NCBI GenBank assembly: GCA_963977675.1
Contig: CAXBPY010000004.1
Coordinates: 1 to 64,000, forward strand
From: CAXBPY01 sp003455275
Lineage (GTDB): Bacteria; Bacteroidota; Bacteroidia; Chitinophagales; UBA10324
Direction: 5' to 3'
DNA length: 64,000 nt
Shown: in pieces, positions 53,650 through 62,401 of the stretch
How the letters are laid out: the number at the start of each line of letters is the position of its first letter
How positions within the stretch are numbered: the stretch's first letter is position 1
Notes under the pieces: generated by a model
Database searches by the model: none
The model's input: only the letters and a program-made list of their open reading frames with translations
Told to the model about the DNA's origin: nothing
Program-made: the position numbers and the translations under genes

Positions 53650-53677
53650 GTGAAAGAAGAAAAGTGAAAGGAGAAAA
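53650..53677. repeat. 7-nt repeat (GTGAAAG family) upstream of murQ
   Basis: GTGAAAG, AAGAAAA, GTGAAAG, GAGAAAA at 7-base spacing in the divergent gap between murQ and the S41 protease gene, close to where the murQ -33 element would lie. Confidence 0.65.
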
Positions 53678-53768
53678 CTTTTAGAAAAAAAATTCTGCCA
53701 ACTGTCATCGCGATTTTCATCGGGATATTCGCTTTGCTTCGAACTGCTTACTGTATTTCTTTGCACGC

Positions 53769-55298
53769 TTGAAAAGTAAATTCACGATATGGATGCCGCT
53801 TGCATTTGCGGTAGTGCTCGCCATGGGAATTCAAATGGGAGTTCTTCTTTCCTCTCAACCCAAACTAGGCAGCAGTAAAAACATGAGCCCGATTGATGAA
53901 GCGCTCGCATATATCTCTGCTAAATATGTTGACACCATTGACATCAGTTCACTTAATGAAAAAGGGATTGAAGCGCTGCTCCAGCAACTGGATCCGCACA
54001 GCATTTATATTCCAAAACCAGAATTGAGTGATGTCAACAACCAGATCAAGGGAAGCTTCGACGGAATAGGATTAGAATTTTTTGAAGTCTTTGATACAGC
54101 TACTGTTGTGAGTGTACTGGATGGTGGCCCGTCAAAACTGGTGGGAATAACAAAAGGCGATAAGCTGGTGAGTATAGATGATTCGCTGGTAGCCGGAAAA
54201 AATTATTCGGAAGAAAGACTCAGATCCAAACTTAGAGGCGAAGGCGGAACAAAAGTGAAAGTGGGAGTAAAGCGTCGCGGACAAAAGGAAATAAAGTATT
54301 TCGAAATCACTCGCGGAAAAGTTTTGGTGTCAAGCATAGTTTCATCGTATATGATTGATCAAAATATTGGCTATATCAAAGTTGAGCGATTCAGCGAAAC
54401 AGTTGCTGATGATTTGCATCGTTCATTGGAGAAACTGAATTCTTTGGGCATGAAAAAACTAATTTTTGACCTGCGTGGAAACGGCGGCGGAGTACTTGAT
54501 ATAGCAGTGCAGATGGTGGATGAATTTCTTGATGAAAAAAAATTAGTTGTGTATACCAAGGGAAGAGTTTATCCGCGTCAGGATTATTATGAAAGCAAAC
54601 CCGGCCTTTTTGAGAAAGGAGAAATGTGTGTGCTCATTGATGAAGAGAGTGCAAGTGCAAGCGAAATATTTGCAGGTGCTCTGCAGGACTATGACCGCGC
54701 AACCATTGTGGGCAGAAGAAGTTTTGGAAAAGGATTGGTGCAGGAACAATACATGCTGAGTGATAGCAGCGGGCTACGCATAACGGTTGCTAGATATTAT
54801 ACACCTTCCGGGCGCTGCATTCAGAAATCATACAGCGATGGCCAGGAAAACTATTATCACGAAATGTTGAACCGATTTACAAAGGGAGAACTCACGAATA
54901 AAGACAGCATCAAAATCACTGACACAACACGGTATTACACTGTTTCCGGAAGGGTTGTTTATGGCGGAGGCGGAATTATGCCTGATCAGTTCGTTCCAAT
55001 TGATACAGCCGAAATAAATTTCTCCATTTCAGGATTGAGTAATTACAGGATCCAGGAAGCAGGATATCAGTTTGCAATAAATTACAATCGTGTTTTCTCC
55101 GTACAGGATTTTCCAGTTGCAGAAAAACTTCTTGATTATTCGGTAGAAAAACTTTCAATCGAACAAAAAAACCTGCTTGGAAAAAAACTTGAAATGCTGA
55201 GTGCAAAAATTTTGTATGATGACAATTATTACTATAAACTCATCAATCAAACTGACATGGATGTATTGAAAGCTTTGGAAGTATTGAAGAAAAAATAA
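53769..55298 (+). CDS. S41-family carboxy-terminal processing protease
   Basis: 509 residues from a TTG at 53769 (MKSKFTIWMPLAFAVV-type start with one membrane anchor or signal). A PDZ domain at about residues 90-165 includes GSFDGIGLEF and VVSVLDGGPSKLVGITKGDKLVSI. The S41 domain follows with KLIFDLRGNGGGVLDIAV, EESASASEIFAGALQDY and GRRSFGKGLVQEQYML; the catalytic Ser and Lys lie in SASASE and FGKG. CtpA-like enzymes trim periplasmic proteins at their C-termini. It is convergent with and abuts the acyl-CoA dehydrogenase gene. Confidence 0.92.
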   Translation: MKSKFTIWMPLAFAVVLAMGIQMGVLLSSQPKLGSSKNMSPIDEALAYISAKYVDTIDISSLNEKGIEALLQQLDPHSIYIPKPELSDVNNQIKGSFDGIGLEFFEVFDTATVVSVLDGGPSKLVGITKGDKLVSIDDSLVAGKNYSEERLRSKLRGEGGTKVKVGVKRRGQKEIKYFEITRGKVLVSSIVSSYMIDQNIGYIKVERFSETVADDLHRSLEKLNSLGMKKLIFDLRGNGGGVLDIAVQMVDEFLDEKKLVVYTKGRVYPRQDYYESKPGLFEKGEMCVLIDEESASASEIFAGALQDYDRATIVGRRSFGKGLVQEQYMLSDSSGLRITVARYYTPSGRCIQKSYSDGQENYYHEMLNRFTKGELTNKDSIKITDTTRYYTVSGRVVYGGGGIMPDQFVPIDTAEINFSISGLSNYRIQEAGYQFAINYNRVFSVQDFPVAEKLLDYSVEKLSIEQKNLLGKKLEMLSAKILYDDNYYYKLINQTDMDVLKALEVLKKK

Positions 55299-56441
55299 TC
55301 AATGTTTCAAAACCTCTCTTGCGATCACCAACTTCTGAATTTCACTTGTTCCTTCTCCAATTGTGCAAAGCTTTGAGTCGCGGTAAAATTTTTCTACAGG
55401 AAAATCTTTTGTATAACCATATCCGCCGAAAATCTGAACTGCATCAGTTGAAACTTTCACTGCTACTTCACTTGCATAATATTTTGCCATGGCGGCTTCC
55501 TTCGTCATTTTCTCTCCGCGGTTTTTCATATCAGCAGCTTGCAGGGTGAGTATTTCAGCTGCTTCAATTTGAGATTTCATATCTGCAATCTTGAAAGCAA
55601 TTCCCTGGAAATGCGAAATTGGTTTATCGAACTGGTGGCGCTCCTTCGAATATTTTATACTTGCTTCATAAGCGCCCTTTGCGATTCCTAGCGCGAGTGA
55701 GGCAATCGAAATTCTTCCGCCATCGAGAACTTTCATCGCCTGGATAAATCCTTCTCCTTCTTTCCCGAGCATATTTTCAGAAGGAATCCGGCAGTTGTCA
55801 AAAATCACTTCAGTCGTTTCTGAAGCGCGCATTCCCAGTTTGTTTTCCTTTTTACCTGCACTCAATCCCGGTGTTCCCCGCTCTACAACAAAGGCAGTCA
55901 TACCATGACTGTCGCGTACATCGCCAGTGCGGGCAATTACCACCATCGCATCGCTGCTGTTGCCATGAGTGATCCAGCACTTGGTTCCGTTAATAACCCA
56001 GTCATTACCATCACGCTTTGCTACACATTTCATGTTCATGGCGTCGCTTCCTGTGTTGGGCTCTGTTAATCCCCAGGCGCCAATCCATTTTCCTGTTGCC
56101 AGCTTTGGCAAATACTTTTTCTTCTGCTCTTCATTTCCGAAATACATAATGTGCCCTGTGCAAAGTGAATTATGCGCTGCAACAGAAAGCCCTATGGAGC
56201 CGCAAACTTTTGCAATCTCACTCACCACAGAAATATATTCGAAGTAACCAAGACCGGCACCGCCATATTCTTCCGGCACCAGCACACCAAGGAAACCATG
56301 TTCACCCATCTGGTGGAATAAATCTTTCGGGAATTGCTGCGATTCATCCCACTCCATTACATGCGGACGAATATGTTTTTCCGCAAAGTCGCGGACAGAT
56401 TGAGTGATGAGCTGAAGATTTTCAGAAGTCGTGAATTCCAT
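55299..56441 (-). CDS. Acyl-CoA dehydrogenase
   Basis: 380 residues, the usual length. FGYLGYFEYISV-type N-domain (here GGAGLGYFEYIS), GAWGLTEPNTGSDAM and GTKCWITHGN for FAD binding, and RQFDKPISHFQGI-like HQFDKPISHFQGIAFKIADM follow. The catalytic Glu is in TIGEGTSEIQKLVIA, the position of short-chain and butyryl-CoA dehydrogenases. It oxidises a fatty or branched acyl-CoA to the enoyl-CoA, passing electrons to ETF. The exact chain length is not clear. Confidence 0.92.
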   Translation of the reverse strand: MEFTTSENLQLITQSVRDFAEKHIRPHVMEWDESQQFPKDLFHQMGEHGFLGVLVPEEYGGAGLGYFEYISVVSEIAKVCGSIGLSVAAHNSLCTGHIMYFGNEEQKKKYLPKLATGKWIGAWGLTEPNTGSDAMNMKCVAKRDGNDWVINGTKCWITHGNSSDAMVVIARTGDVRDSHGMTAFVVERGTPGLSAGKKENKLGMRASETTEVIFDNCRIPSENMLGKEGEGFIQAMKVLDGGRISIASLALGIAKGAYEASIKYSKERHQFDKPISHFQGIAFKIADMKSQIEAAEILTLQAADMKNRGEKMTKEAAMAKYYASEVAVKVSTDAVQIFGGYGYTKDFPVEKFYRDSKLCTIGEGTSEIQKLVIAREVLKH

Positions 56442-56728
56442 TATACTTTTTTTTACTTGTCCCGAACTGGTTTTTGGGCGGGCGCGAATGTAATTGAAAG
56501 AAGAAATAATGATTCTTCGGCTAAAAGTGTGAGGCGATGAAGATTTATAAAATTATGCCCTTTAATCACCATTTATTTTTTGAAAATAATTTCTCAACTT
56601 TTAATGGTCCATTTTATCTCCCAAGATGTTTAGCCAAAAAAGATTATCATTTAGAAAGTTTTATAGATAATAAGCTTGTATAATTTATTGTAATCAAAAA
56701 CTGTCCTAAATAATTTCTGCTCTGTATT
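56442..56728. other. Gap before the ribosomal-protein operon
   Basis: About 290 bases, very AT-rich. Near its left end a TACATTCG box on the minus strand (56492-56485) may start the acyl-CoA dehydrogenase message. A 48-codon frame (56537-56683, plus strand, MKIYKIMPFNHH...) is the only reading frame of note; it has no recognisable features and is probably chance. No RNA gene was seen. Confidence 0.4.
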
Positions 56729-56757
56729 TTGCAATGTGGATTGGGTTTCTATTTTTG
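56729..56757 (+). promoter_or_regulatory. Promoter of the rplA-rplJ-rplL-rpoB unit (TTG - 18 - TATTTTTG)
   Basis: TTG at 56729-56731 (in TTTTG) and TATTTTTG at 56750-56757 are 18 bases apart. The leader to the rplA GTG at 56798 is about 35 bases and begins CCCTCCC. Confidence 0.75.
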
Positions 56758-56797
56758 CCCTCCCAAAAATTTTACCCTCCTCTAAATTTTAATCAAA

Positions 56798-57493
56798 GTG
56801 CCAGTTACAAAAAAGAGAAAGGCAGCGAATGCCAAGGTGAAGGAAGGTGTGGTTTACACGCTTGAGCAAGCATCTGCATTATTGAAAGAAGTTTCAACTC
56901 CAAAGTTTGATGCTTCTGTTGATATACATATTCGTCTCGGAATTGATCCGCGCAAAGCTGACCAGAGTATCCGCGGCACAGTTGCTCTTCCTCACGGAAC
57001 CGGAAAAACAAAACGAGTATTGGTTCTCTGCAACCCAGATAAGGAATCAGAAGCAACAGGCGCCGGTGCTGACTATGCAGGTCTCGCAGAGTTTGTTGAA
57101 AAAATCGAAAAGGGCTGGGCAGATATTGATGTGGTAATTGCTACACCATCTGTAATGCCTAAAATAGCAAAGCTTGGTAAAATTCTCGGGCCGCGCAACC
57201 TCATGCCGAACCCTAAATCTGGGACAGTAACTGAAAATGTTGCTGATGCTGTTAAGGAAGTGAAAGGTGGTAAAATTGCATTCCGTGTTGACAAGCAAGG
57301 CATAATTCACGCTTCGATCGGACGCATATCATTTACAAAAGAAAAGATTCGCGACAATGCTCACGAGTTGATTTCAACAGTTGTCCGCATGAAGCCATCT
57401 TCTGCAAAAGGTCAATATCTGAAATCTGTTTCCCTCGCAAGCACGATGAGCCCTGGTCTATATTTAGATGTTAAAACTCTCAGTGCAAACTAA
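56798..57493 (+). CDS. rplA: 50S ribosomal protein L1
   Basis: 231 residues from a GTG at 56798. VTKKRKAANAKVKEG, DASVDIHIRLGIDPRKADQSIRGTV, KLGKILGPRNLMPNPKSGTVT and GKIAFRVDKQGIIHASIGR are L1 motifs. L1 forms the mobile stalk near the E site and in many bacteria represses its own operon by binding the mRNA leader. The usual partner rplK is not upstream; the preceding gene is an oppositely transcribed acyl-CoA dehydrogenase, and a promoter stands directly in front. Confidence 0.97.
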   Translation: MPVTKKRKAANAKVKEGVVYTLEQASALLKEVSTPKFDASVDIHIRLGIDPRKADQSIRGTVALPHGTGKTKRVLVLCNPDKESEATGAGADYAGLAEFVEKIEKGWADIDVVIATPSVMPKIAKLGKILGPRNLMPNPKSGTVTENVADAVKEVKGGKIAFRVDKQGIIHASIGRISFTKEKIRDNAHELISTVVRMKPSSAKGQYLKSVSLASTMSPGLYLDVKTLSAN

Positions 57494-57499
57494 ATCGTC

Positions 57500-58021
57500 A
57501 TGACTAAAGAAGAAAAGAATAATATTCTAGAAGAGCTAAAAGGAGAGTTTGCAAAGCAGACCGTATTCTACCTTGCTGATACTTCAGATTTAACTGTGGC
57601 TGACGCAAGCAAACTGCGCCGTCTGTGCTTCAAAAGTGGTGTGAAAATTCGTGTAGCAAAAAATACACTGATCCGCAAGGCGCTCGAAGCAAACAATGTT
57701 GTGGATGCTGATTTGATTGCAACACTTCATGGTCCTACTTCAATTTTATTTAGCGAAGTAGCTAATGCACCTGCCAAGGTCATTAAAGAATTCAGAAAGA
57801 CAAGTGAAAAACCCGTTCTAAAAGCTGCCTATATTGAAACAGCTGTTTTCATAGGCGACAAGCAAGTGGATAATTTAGCTTCCCTCAAGTCAAAGAATGA
57901 ACTCATTGGTGAGATCATTGGCTTGTTACAATCACCTGCTAAGAATGTGATTTCTGCTCTTCAATCCGGTGGGGGCAAAATCGCGGGAATTCTCAAAACG
58001 CTGGAAAACCGTGCTAATTAA
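57500..58021 (+). CDS. rplJ: 50S ribosomal protein L10
   Basis: 173 residues, six bases behind rplA. TVADASKLRRLCFKSGVKIRVAKNTLIRKAL and LIATLHGPTSILFSE match L10; the C-terminal helix VDNLASLKSKNELIGEIIGLL and AGILKTLENRAN bind L7/L12 dimers. L10 anchors the L12 stalk and, with it, is the classic autoregulator of the rplJL messages in other bacteria. It starts with MTKEEKNNILEELK. Confidence 0.97.
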   Translation: MTKEEKNNILEELKGEFAKQTVFYLADTSDLTVADASKLRRLCFKSGVKIRVAKNTLIRKALEANNVVDADLIATLHGPTSILFSEVANAPAKVIKEFRKTSEKPVLKAAYIETAVFIGDKQVDNLASLKSKNELIGEIIGLLQSPAKNVISALQSGGGKIAGILKTLENRAN

Positions 58022-58052
58022 ATTTTAAACTTAAATCTCAAATCAAAATAAA

Positions 58053-58433
58053 ATGGCTGACATTAAAGCATTTGCAGAACAACTGGTTGGGTTAACTGTA
58101 AAAGAAGTTAACGAACTCGCAAAAGTTCTCAAGGAAGAATATGGAATTGAACCCGCTGCTGCTGCACCTGTAATGGTTGCAGGCGGAGGCGGTGCTGCCG
58201 GCGGCGCTGCTGCTGAAGAAAAAACATCATTTGATGTTATTCTAAAAAGTGGTGGAGCACAAAAGCTCACTGTTGTTAAGGTGGTAAAAGAATTGACCGG
58301 CTTAGGACTTAAAGAAGCAAAAGACCTTGTTGATGGAGCACCAAAGCCCGTTAAAGAAGGTGTTTCTAAGGAAGAAGCTGAAACTCTGAAAGCGAAACTT
58401 ACAGAGGCAGGAGCTGAGGTTGAAGTTAAATAA
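58053..58433 (+). CDS. rplL: 50S ribosomal protein L7/L12
   Basis: 126 residues. The N-terminal dimer domain (ADIKAFAEQLVGLTVKEVNELAKVLKEEYGIEP) is followed by an Ala/Gly-rich hinge (AAAAPVMVAGGGGAAGG) and the conserved C-terminal domain (KTSFDVILKSGGAQKLTVVKVVKELTGLGLKEAKDLVDGAPK-type, ending EVEVK). It recruits translation factors to the ribosome. Thirty-one bases separate it from rplJ. A strong hairpin stands behind it, before rpoB. Confidence 0.97.
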   Translation: MADIKAFAEQLVGLTVKEVNELAKVLKEEYGIEPAAAAPVMVAGGGGAAGGAAAEEKTSFDVILKSGGAQKLTVVKVVKELTGLGLKEAKDLVDGAPKPVKEGVSKEEAETLKAKLTEAGAEVEVK

Positions 58434-58452
58434 CTTCTCCCGCTAAAGTCAT

Positions 58453-58493
58453 AGTAGGTGTGGTCTTGTGCCATGCCTACTTTTTCCATTTTT
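58453..58493 (+). terminator. Terminator/attenuator between rplL and rpoB
   Basis: AGTAGGTGTGG pairs with CCATGCCTACT (11 pairs, two G-T) around TCTTGTG, followed by TTTTCCATTTTTT. It probably lowers rpoB transcription relative to the ribosomal genes. Confidence 0.8.
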
Positions 58494-58513
58494 AACAAAG
58501 ACACTTTTTATTC

Positions 58514-61500
58514 ATGGCATCTACACATTCCGGAACTAAAGAAAGAATTAATTTCAGCAAACTGAATTTCGGGATTGATTATCCTGACTTTCTTGAAATT
58601 CAACTCCGATCGTTCATGGAGTTTTTCCAGTTGGAAACCACTCCTGAGAACAGAAAACACGAAGGCCTATTTCGTGTGTTTAACGAGAACTTCCCCATTA
58701 CCGATGCGCGGAATATTTTCGTTCTTGAATTCCTAGATTACTACATCGATCCACCTCGTTATACTATTGAAGAATGTATTGAACGGGGTTTGACATATGC
58801 CCTTCCATTGAAAGCGCGCCTCCGTTTATCATGTAATGATCCGGAGCATATTGACTTCCAAACAATCGTTCAGGATGTATTCCTTGGAAATATTCCATAT
58901 ATGACTCCAAAAGGAACCTTTGTTGTAAATGGTGCTGAGCGTGTGGTAGTAAGTCAGCTTCATCGATCTCCCGGAGTATTTTTCGGCCAGTCGCTGCACC
59001 CAAATGGAACAAAGATTTATTCGGCACGCGTTATTCCTTTCAAGGGGGCTTGGATGGAATTTGCAACTGACATCAACAATGTCATGTATGCCTATATTGA
59101 TCGCAAAAAGAAATTCCCGGTAACTACTCTTCTTCGAGCTATTAACTGGCCTACTGACAGGGAGATACTTGACCTCTTTGAATTAGCCGATGAAACATCT
59201 GCTAAAAAAGAAAACCTGAAAAAACATATTGGACGCCGTCTGGCAGCCCGTGTCTTAAAGAGTTGGATGGAAGATTTCGTTGATGAGGATACAGGAGAAG
59301 TTGTTACAATCGAAAGAAACGAAGTTATCCTTGAGCGAGATACTCAGTTAACTGAAAAGAATATTGAACAGATTGTAGAAGTAGGAACAGAGAAAGTAAT
59401 TCTTCAAAAAGAAGTTCCCGGAATCGACTACTCGATCATCTACAACACATTGAACAAGGACACTTCAAACTCGGAATTGGAAGCTTGTCAATATATCTAC
59501 CGACAACTACGCGGAACCGATGCTCCTGATGATGAAACAGCTCGCGGCATTATTGATAAATTGTTCTTCTCAGATAAGAGATATGACCTCGGTGAAGTAG
59601 GCCGTTACAAAATCAACCGAAAACTCGGAAACACATCTGATCTTAATACAAGAATCCTTACTAAGGAAGATATTGTAGGAATTGTTAAATACCTTGTTCA
59701 GCTTACAAATGGTAAGGCCGAAATTGATGATATTGATCATTTGAGTAACCGCCGTGTTCGCACGGTAGGCGAGCAGTTGTATGCTCAGTTTGGTGTTGGT
59801 CTCGCTCGTATGGCTCGAACAATTCGTGAGCGTATGAATGTTCGTGATAATGAAGTATTCACACCAATTGATCTGATTAATGCAAGAACGCTTGCTTCTG
59901 TTATCAATTCTTTCTTTGGAACAAGTCAGTTATCACAGTTTCTTGATCAAACAAATCCACTTTCTGAAATCACTCATAAGCGCCGTATCTCAGCACTTGG
60001 TCCAGGCGGACTATCAAGAGAGCGCGCAGGATTCGAAGTGCGTGATGTGCACTATTCTCACTATGGCCGCCTTTGCACAATTGAAACACCTGAAGGCCCG
60101 AACATTGGCTTGATTTCAACTCTTTGTGTTCACGCTAAAGTGAATGACAAAGGATTTATTGAAACTCCTTATATGCGTGCAAAGGATGGAAAGATTGACA
60201 AGAAAAAAGTTGATTACCTGACCGCTGAGGAAGAAGATGTTAAAATGATTGCCCAGGCAAATGCTATTGTAAAAGACAATGGTGATTTTGCTGAAGATAA
60301 AGTGAAGTGCCGTCAGACAGGAGATTTCCCTGTTGTAGAACCTGATAAAATTGAATTTATGGATGTAGCTCCAAACCAAATTGTGGGAGTGAGTGCATCC
60401 TTAATTCCATTTCTGGAACATGATGATGCTAACCGCGCGCTTATGGGTTCAAACATGCAGCGACAGGCGGTTCCACTTCTTAAACCATCTTCTCCAATCG
60501 TTGGAACTGGTTTGGAAAAACAAACAGCACTTGACAGTCGACTATTGATTAATGCAGAAGGAAACGGAGTAGTGGAATATGTTGACTCCAATGAGATTCA
60601 TGTTCGATACGACAGAACATCAGAACAGCAGCTTCTTTCTTTTGAAGATGATGTAAAAATTTATTCTCTTCTAAAGTTTAAAAAGACAAATCAAAGCACC
60701 TGTATCAATATCAAACCTATTGTTCGCAAAGGAGATAAAGTTAAGAAAGGAACAGTTCTTTGTGAAGGTTACGCAACTGACCGTGGCGAACTCGCACTTG
60801 GACAAAATCTTCAAGTGGCATTCATGCCTTGGAAAGGTTACAACTTTGAGGACGCTATTGTGATTTCTGAACGAGTTGTGCAGGAAGATATTTTCACCAG
60901 TATTCACATTGATGAATATGAAATTGAAGTTCGCGATACAAAACTCGGAGAAGAAGAACTTACTGCCGATATTCCGAATGTAAGTGAAGAAGCAACTGTA
61001 AATCTTGATGAACATGGTATTATCCGTGTTGGTGCTCATGTTGGAGAGGGAGATATACTGATTGGAAAAATTACGCCAAAGGGAGAATCAGATCCTACCC
61101 CTGAAGAAAAACTTCTTCGGGCCATCTTCGGCGACAAAGCCGGCGATGTGAAGGATGCTTCCCTGAAAGCACCACCGAGTACAGAAGGTGTGGTGATTGA
61201 TAAAAAACTTTTCTCCCGGGCTAAGAAGGATAAAAACTCTAAAGCCAAAGAGAAGGGTCTCCTTGAAAAACTTGATAAGGATTTTGAGAAAACAAGCAAC
61301 GCTTTAAAAGATATTCTGGTTGAAAAACTGATGAAACTTTTGAAGGATAAAACTTCAAAAGGTGTTCAGGATGTGTACAAGGAAACTCATATTGCGAAAG
61401 GAGTGAAATTCACTTCAAAGAACCTAACTGACATTGACTACCAGATTATTGATCCTGCTGACTGGACTAACGATGAGGAGACAAACTCGCTTATCAAAGT

Positions 61501-62323
61501 GATGCTTCACAACTTCATGATTAAGTTCAATGAAGAGATGGGCCGATACAAGCGTGAGAAATTCAACATCAGCATTGGGGATGAACTTCCTTCAGGTGTA
61601 TTGAAACTTGCTAAAGTTTATCTTGCAAAGAAGCGGAAGTTGAAAGTGGGAGATAAAATGGCAGGTCGTCACGGTAATAAGGGTATTGTTGCGAAAATTG
61701 TTCGTGTAGAAGATATGCCATTCCTCGAAGATGGAACGCCTGTAGATATAGTGCTGAATCCGCTTGGTGTGCCTTCGCGCATGAACTTAGGACAGATTTA
61801 TGAAACTGTTCTTGGCTGGGCAGGCAAAAAGCTCGGGATGAAATTCGCGACACCGATTTTTGATGGAGCTACTCTTGATGAAATTGATTCTTATATCAAG
61901 AAAGCCGGTCTGCCTGAATATGGACAAACTTATCTTTACGATGGAGACACAGGAGAGCGCTTCGATCAAAAAGCTACCGTTGGTGTTATCTATATGCTGA
62001 AACTTTCTCATATGGTGGATGATAAGATGCATGCGCGTTCTATTGGTCCATACTCATTGATAACTCAGCAGCCACTTGGAGGTAAAGCACAATTCGGAGG
62101 TCAGCGTTTCGGTGAAATGGAAGTTTGGGCTCTGGAAGCTTATGGAGCTGCTAACATTTTGCAGGAATTGCTAACCATTAAGTCAGATGATATTGTGGGC
62201 CGTGCTAAGGCTTATGAAGCAATTGTGAAAGGTGAAAATCCACCTAAACCTACTGTTCCTGAATCATTCAATGTATTGGTTCATGAGTTACGCGGACTGA
62301 CTTTAGACCTTAAGTTCGAATAA
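58514..62323 (+). CDS. rpoB: RNA polymerase beta subunit
   Basis: 1269 residues, full length for the phylum. Recognisable motifs include the rifampicin region FFGTSQLSQFLDQTNPLSEITHKRRISALGPGGLSRERAGFEVRDVH in pieces (SQLSQFLDQTNPL, HKRRISALGPGGL), ETPEGPNIGLI, NFEDAIVISE, GRHGNKGIVAKI and the end LGGKAQFGGQRFGEMEVWALEAYGA. With beta-prime it forms the catalytic core. It follows rplL through an attenuator-like hairpin and is closed by a strong terminator. rpoC, normally directly behind, is absent; the next gene is a class IV aminotransferase on the other strand. Confidence 0.98.
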   Translation: MASTHSGTKERINFSKLNFGIDYPDFLEIQLRSFMEFFQLETTPENRKHEGLFRVFNENFPITDARNIFVLEFLDYYIDPPRYTIEECIERGLTYALPLKARLRLSCNDPEHIDFQTIVQDVFLGNIPYMTPKGTFVVNGAERVVVSQLHRSPGVFFGQSLHPNGTKIYSARVIPFKGAWMEFATDINNVMYAYIDRKKKFPVTTLLRAINWPTDREILDLFELADETSAKKENLKKHIGRRLAARVLKSWMEDFVDEDTGEVVTIERNEVILERDTQLTEKNIEQIVEVGTEKVILQKEVPGIDYSIIYNTLNKDTSNSELEACQYIYRQLRGTDAPDDETARGIIDKLFFSDKRYDLGEVGRYKINRKLGNTSDLNTRILTKEDIVGIVKYLVQLTNGKAEIDDIDHLSNRRVRTVGEQLYAQFGVGLARMARTIRERMNVRDNEVFTPIDLINARTLASVINSFFGTSQLSQFLDQTNPLSEITHKRRISALGPGGLSRERAGFEVRDVHYSHYGRLCTIETPEGPNIGLISTLCVHAKVNDKGFIETPYMRAKDGKIDKKKVDYLTAEEEDVKMIAQANAIVKDNGDFAEDKVKCRQTGDFPVVEPDKIEFMDVAPNQIVGVSASLIPFLEHDDANRALMGSNMQRQAVPLLKPSSPIVGTGLEKQTALDSRLLINAEGNGVVEYVDSNEIHVRYDRTSEQQLLSFEDDVKIYSLLKFKKTNQSTCINIKPIVRKGDKVKKGTVLCEGYATDRGELALGQNLQVAFMPWKGYNFEDAIVISERVVQEDIFTSIHIDEYEIEVRDTKLGEEELTADIPNVSEEATVNLDEHGIIRVGAHVGEGDILIGKITPKGESDPTPEEKLLRAIFGDKAGDVKDASLKAPPSTEGVVIDKKLFSRAKKDKNSKAKEKGLLEKLDKDFEKTSNALKDILVEKLMKLLKDKTSKGVQDVYKETHIAKGVKFTSKNLTDIDYQIIDPADWTNDEETNSLIKVMLHNFMIKFNEEMGRYKREKFNISIGDELPSGVLKLAKVYLAKKRKLKVGDKMAGRHGNKGIVAKIVRVEDMPFLEDGTPVDIVLNPLGVPSRMNLGQIYETVLGWAGKKLGMKFATPIFDGATLDEIDSYIKKAGLPEYGQTYLYDGDTGERFDQKATVGVIYMLKLSHMVDDKMHARSIGPYSLITQQPLGGKAQFGGQRFGEMEVWALEAYGAANILQELLTIKSDDIVGRAKAYEAIVKGENPPKPTVPESFNVLVHELRGLTLDLKFE

Positions 62324-62345
62324 TTCACTAATGCTATAGTTAATG

Positions 62346-62384
62346 AAAATGGCTCTTCGGTTTTCGGAGAGCCATTTTTGTTTT
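62346..62384 (+). terminator. Strong terminator after rpoB
   Basis: AAAATGGCTCT pairs perfectly with AGAGCCATTTT (11 bp) around an 11-base loop that can close further with CG pairs, followed by TGTTTT. It can act for the convergent aminotransferase gene too. Confidence 0.88.
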
Positions 62385-62401
62385 ATGGATATTTCAATCA
62401 G

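Noticed and set aside
56537..56683. 48-codon frame in the gap before rplA
   Set aside because: No recognisable features and the region is very AT-rich; kept only as a note in the gap entry.
58043..58504. 153-residue frame antisense to rplL
   Set aside because: Its Ala/Ser-rich sequence mirrors the rplL hinge; rplL itself is certain.
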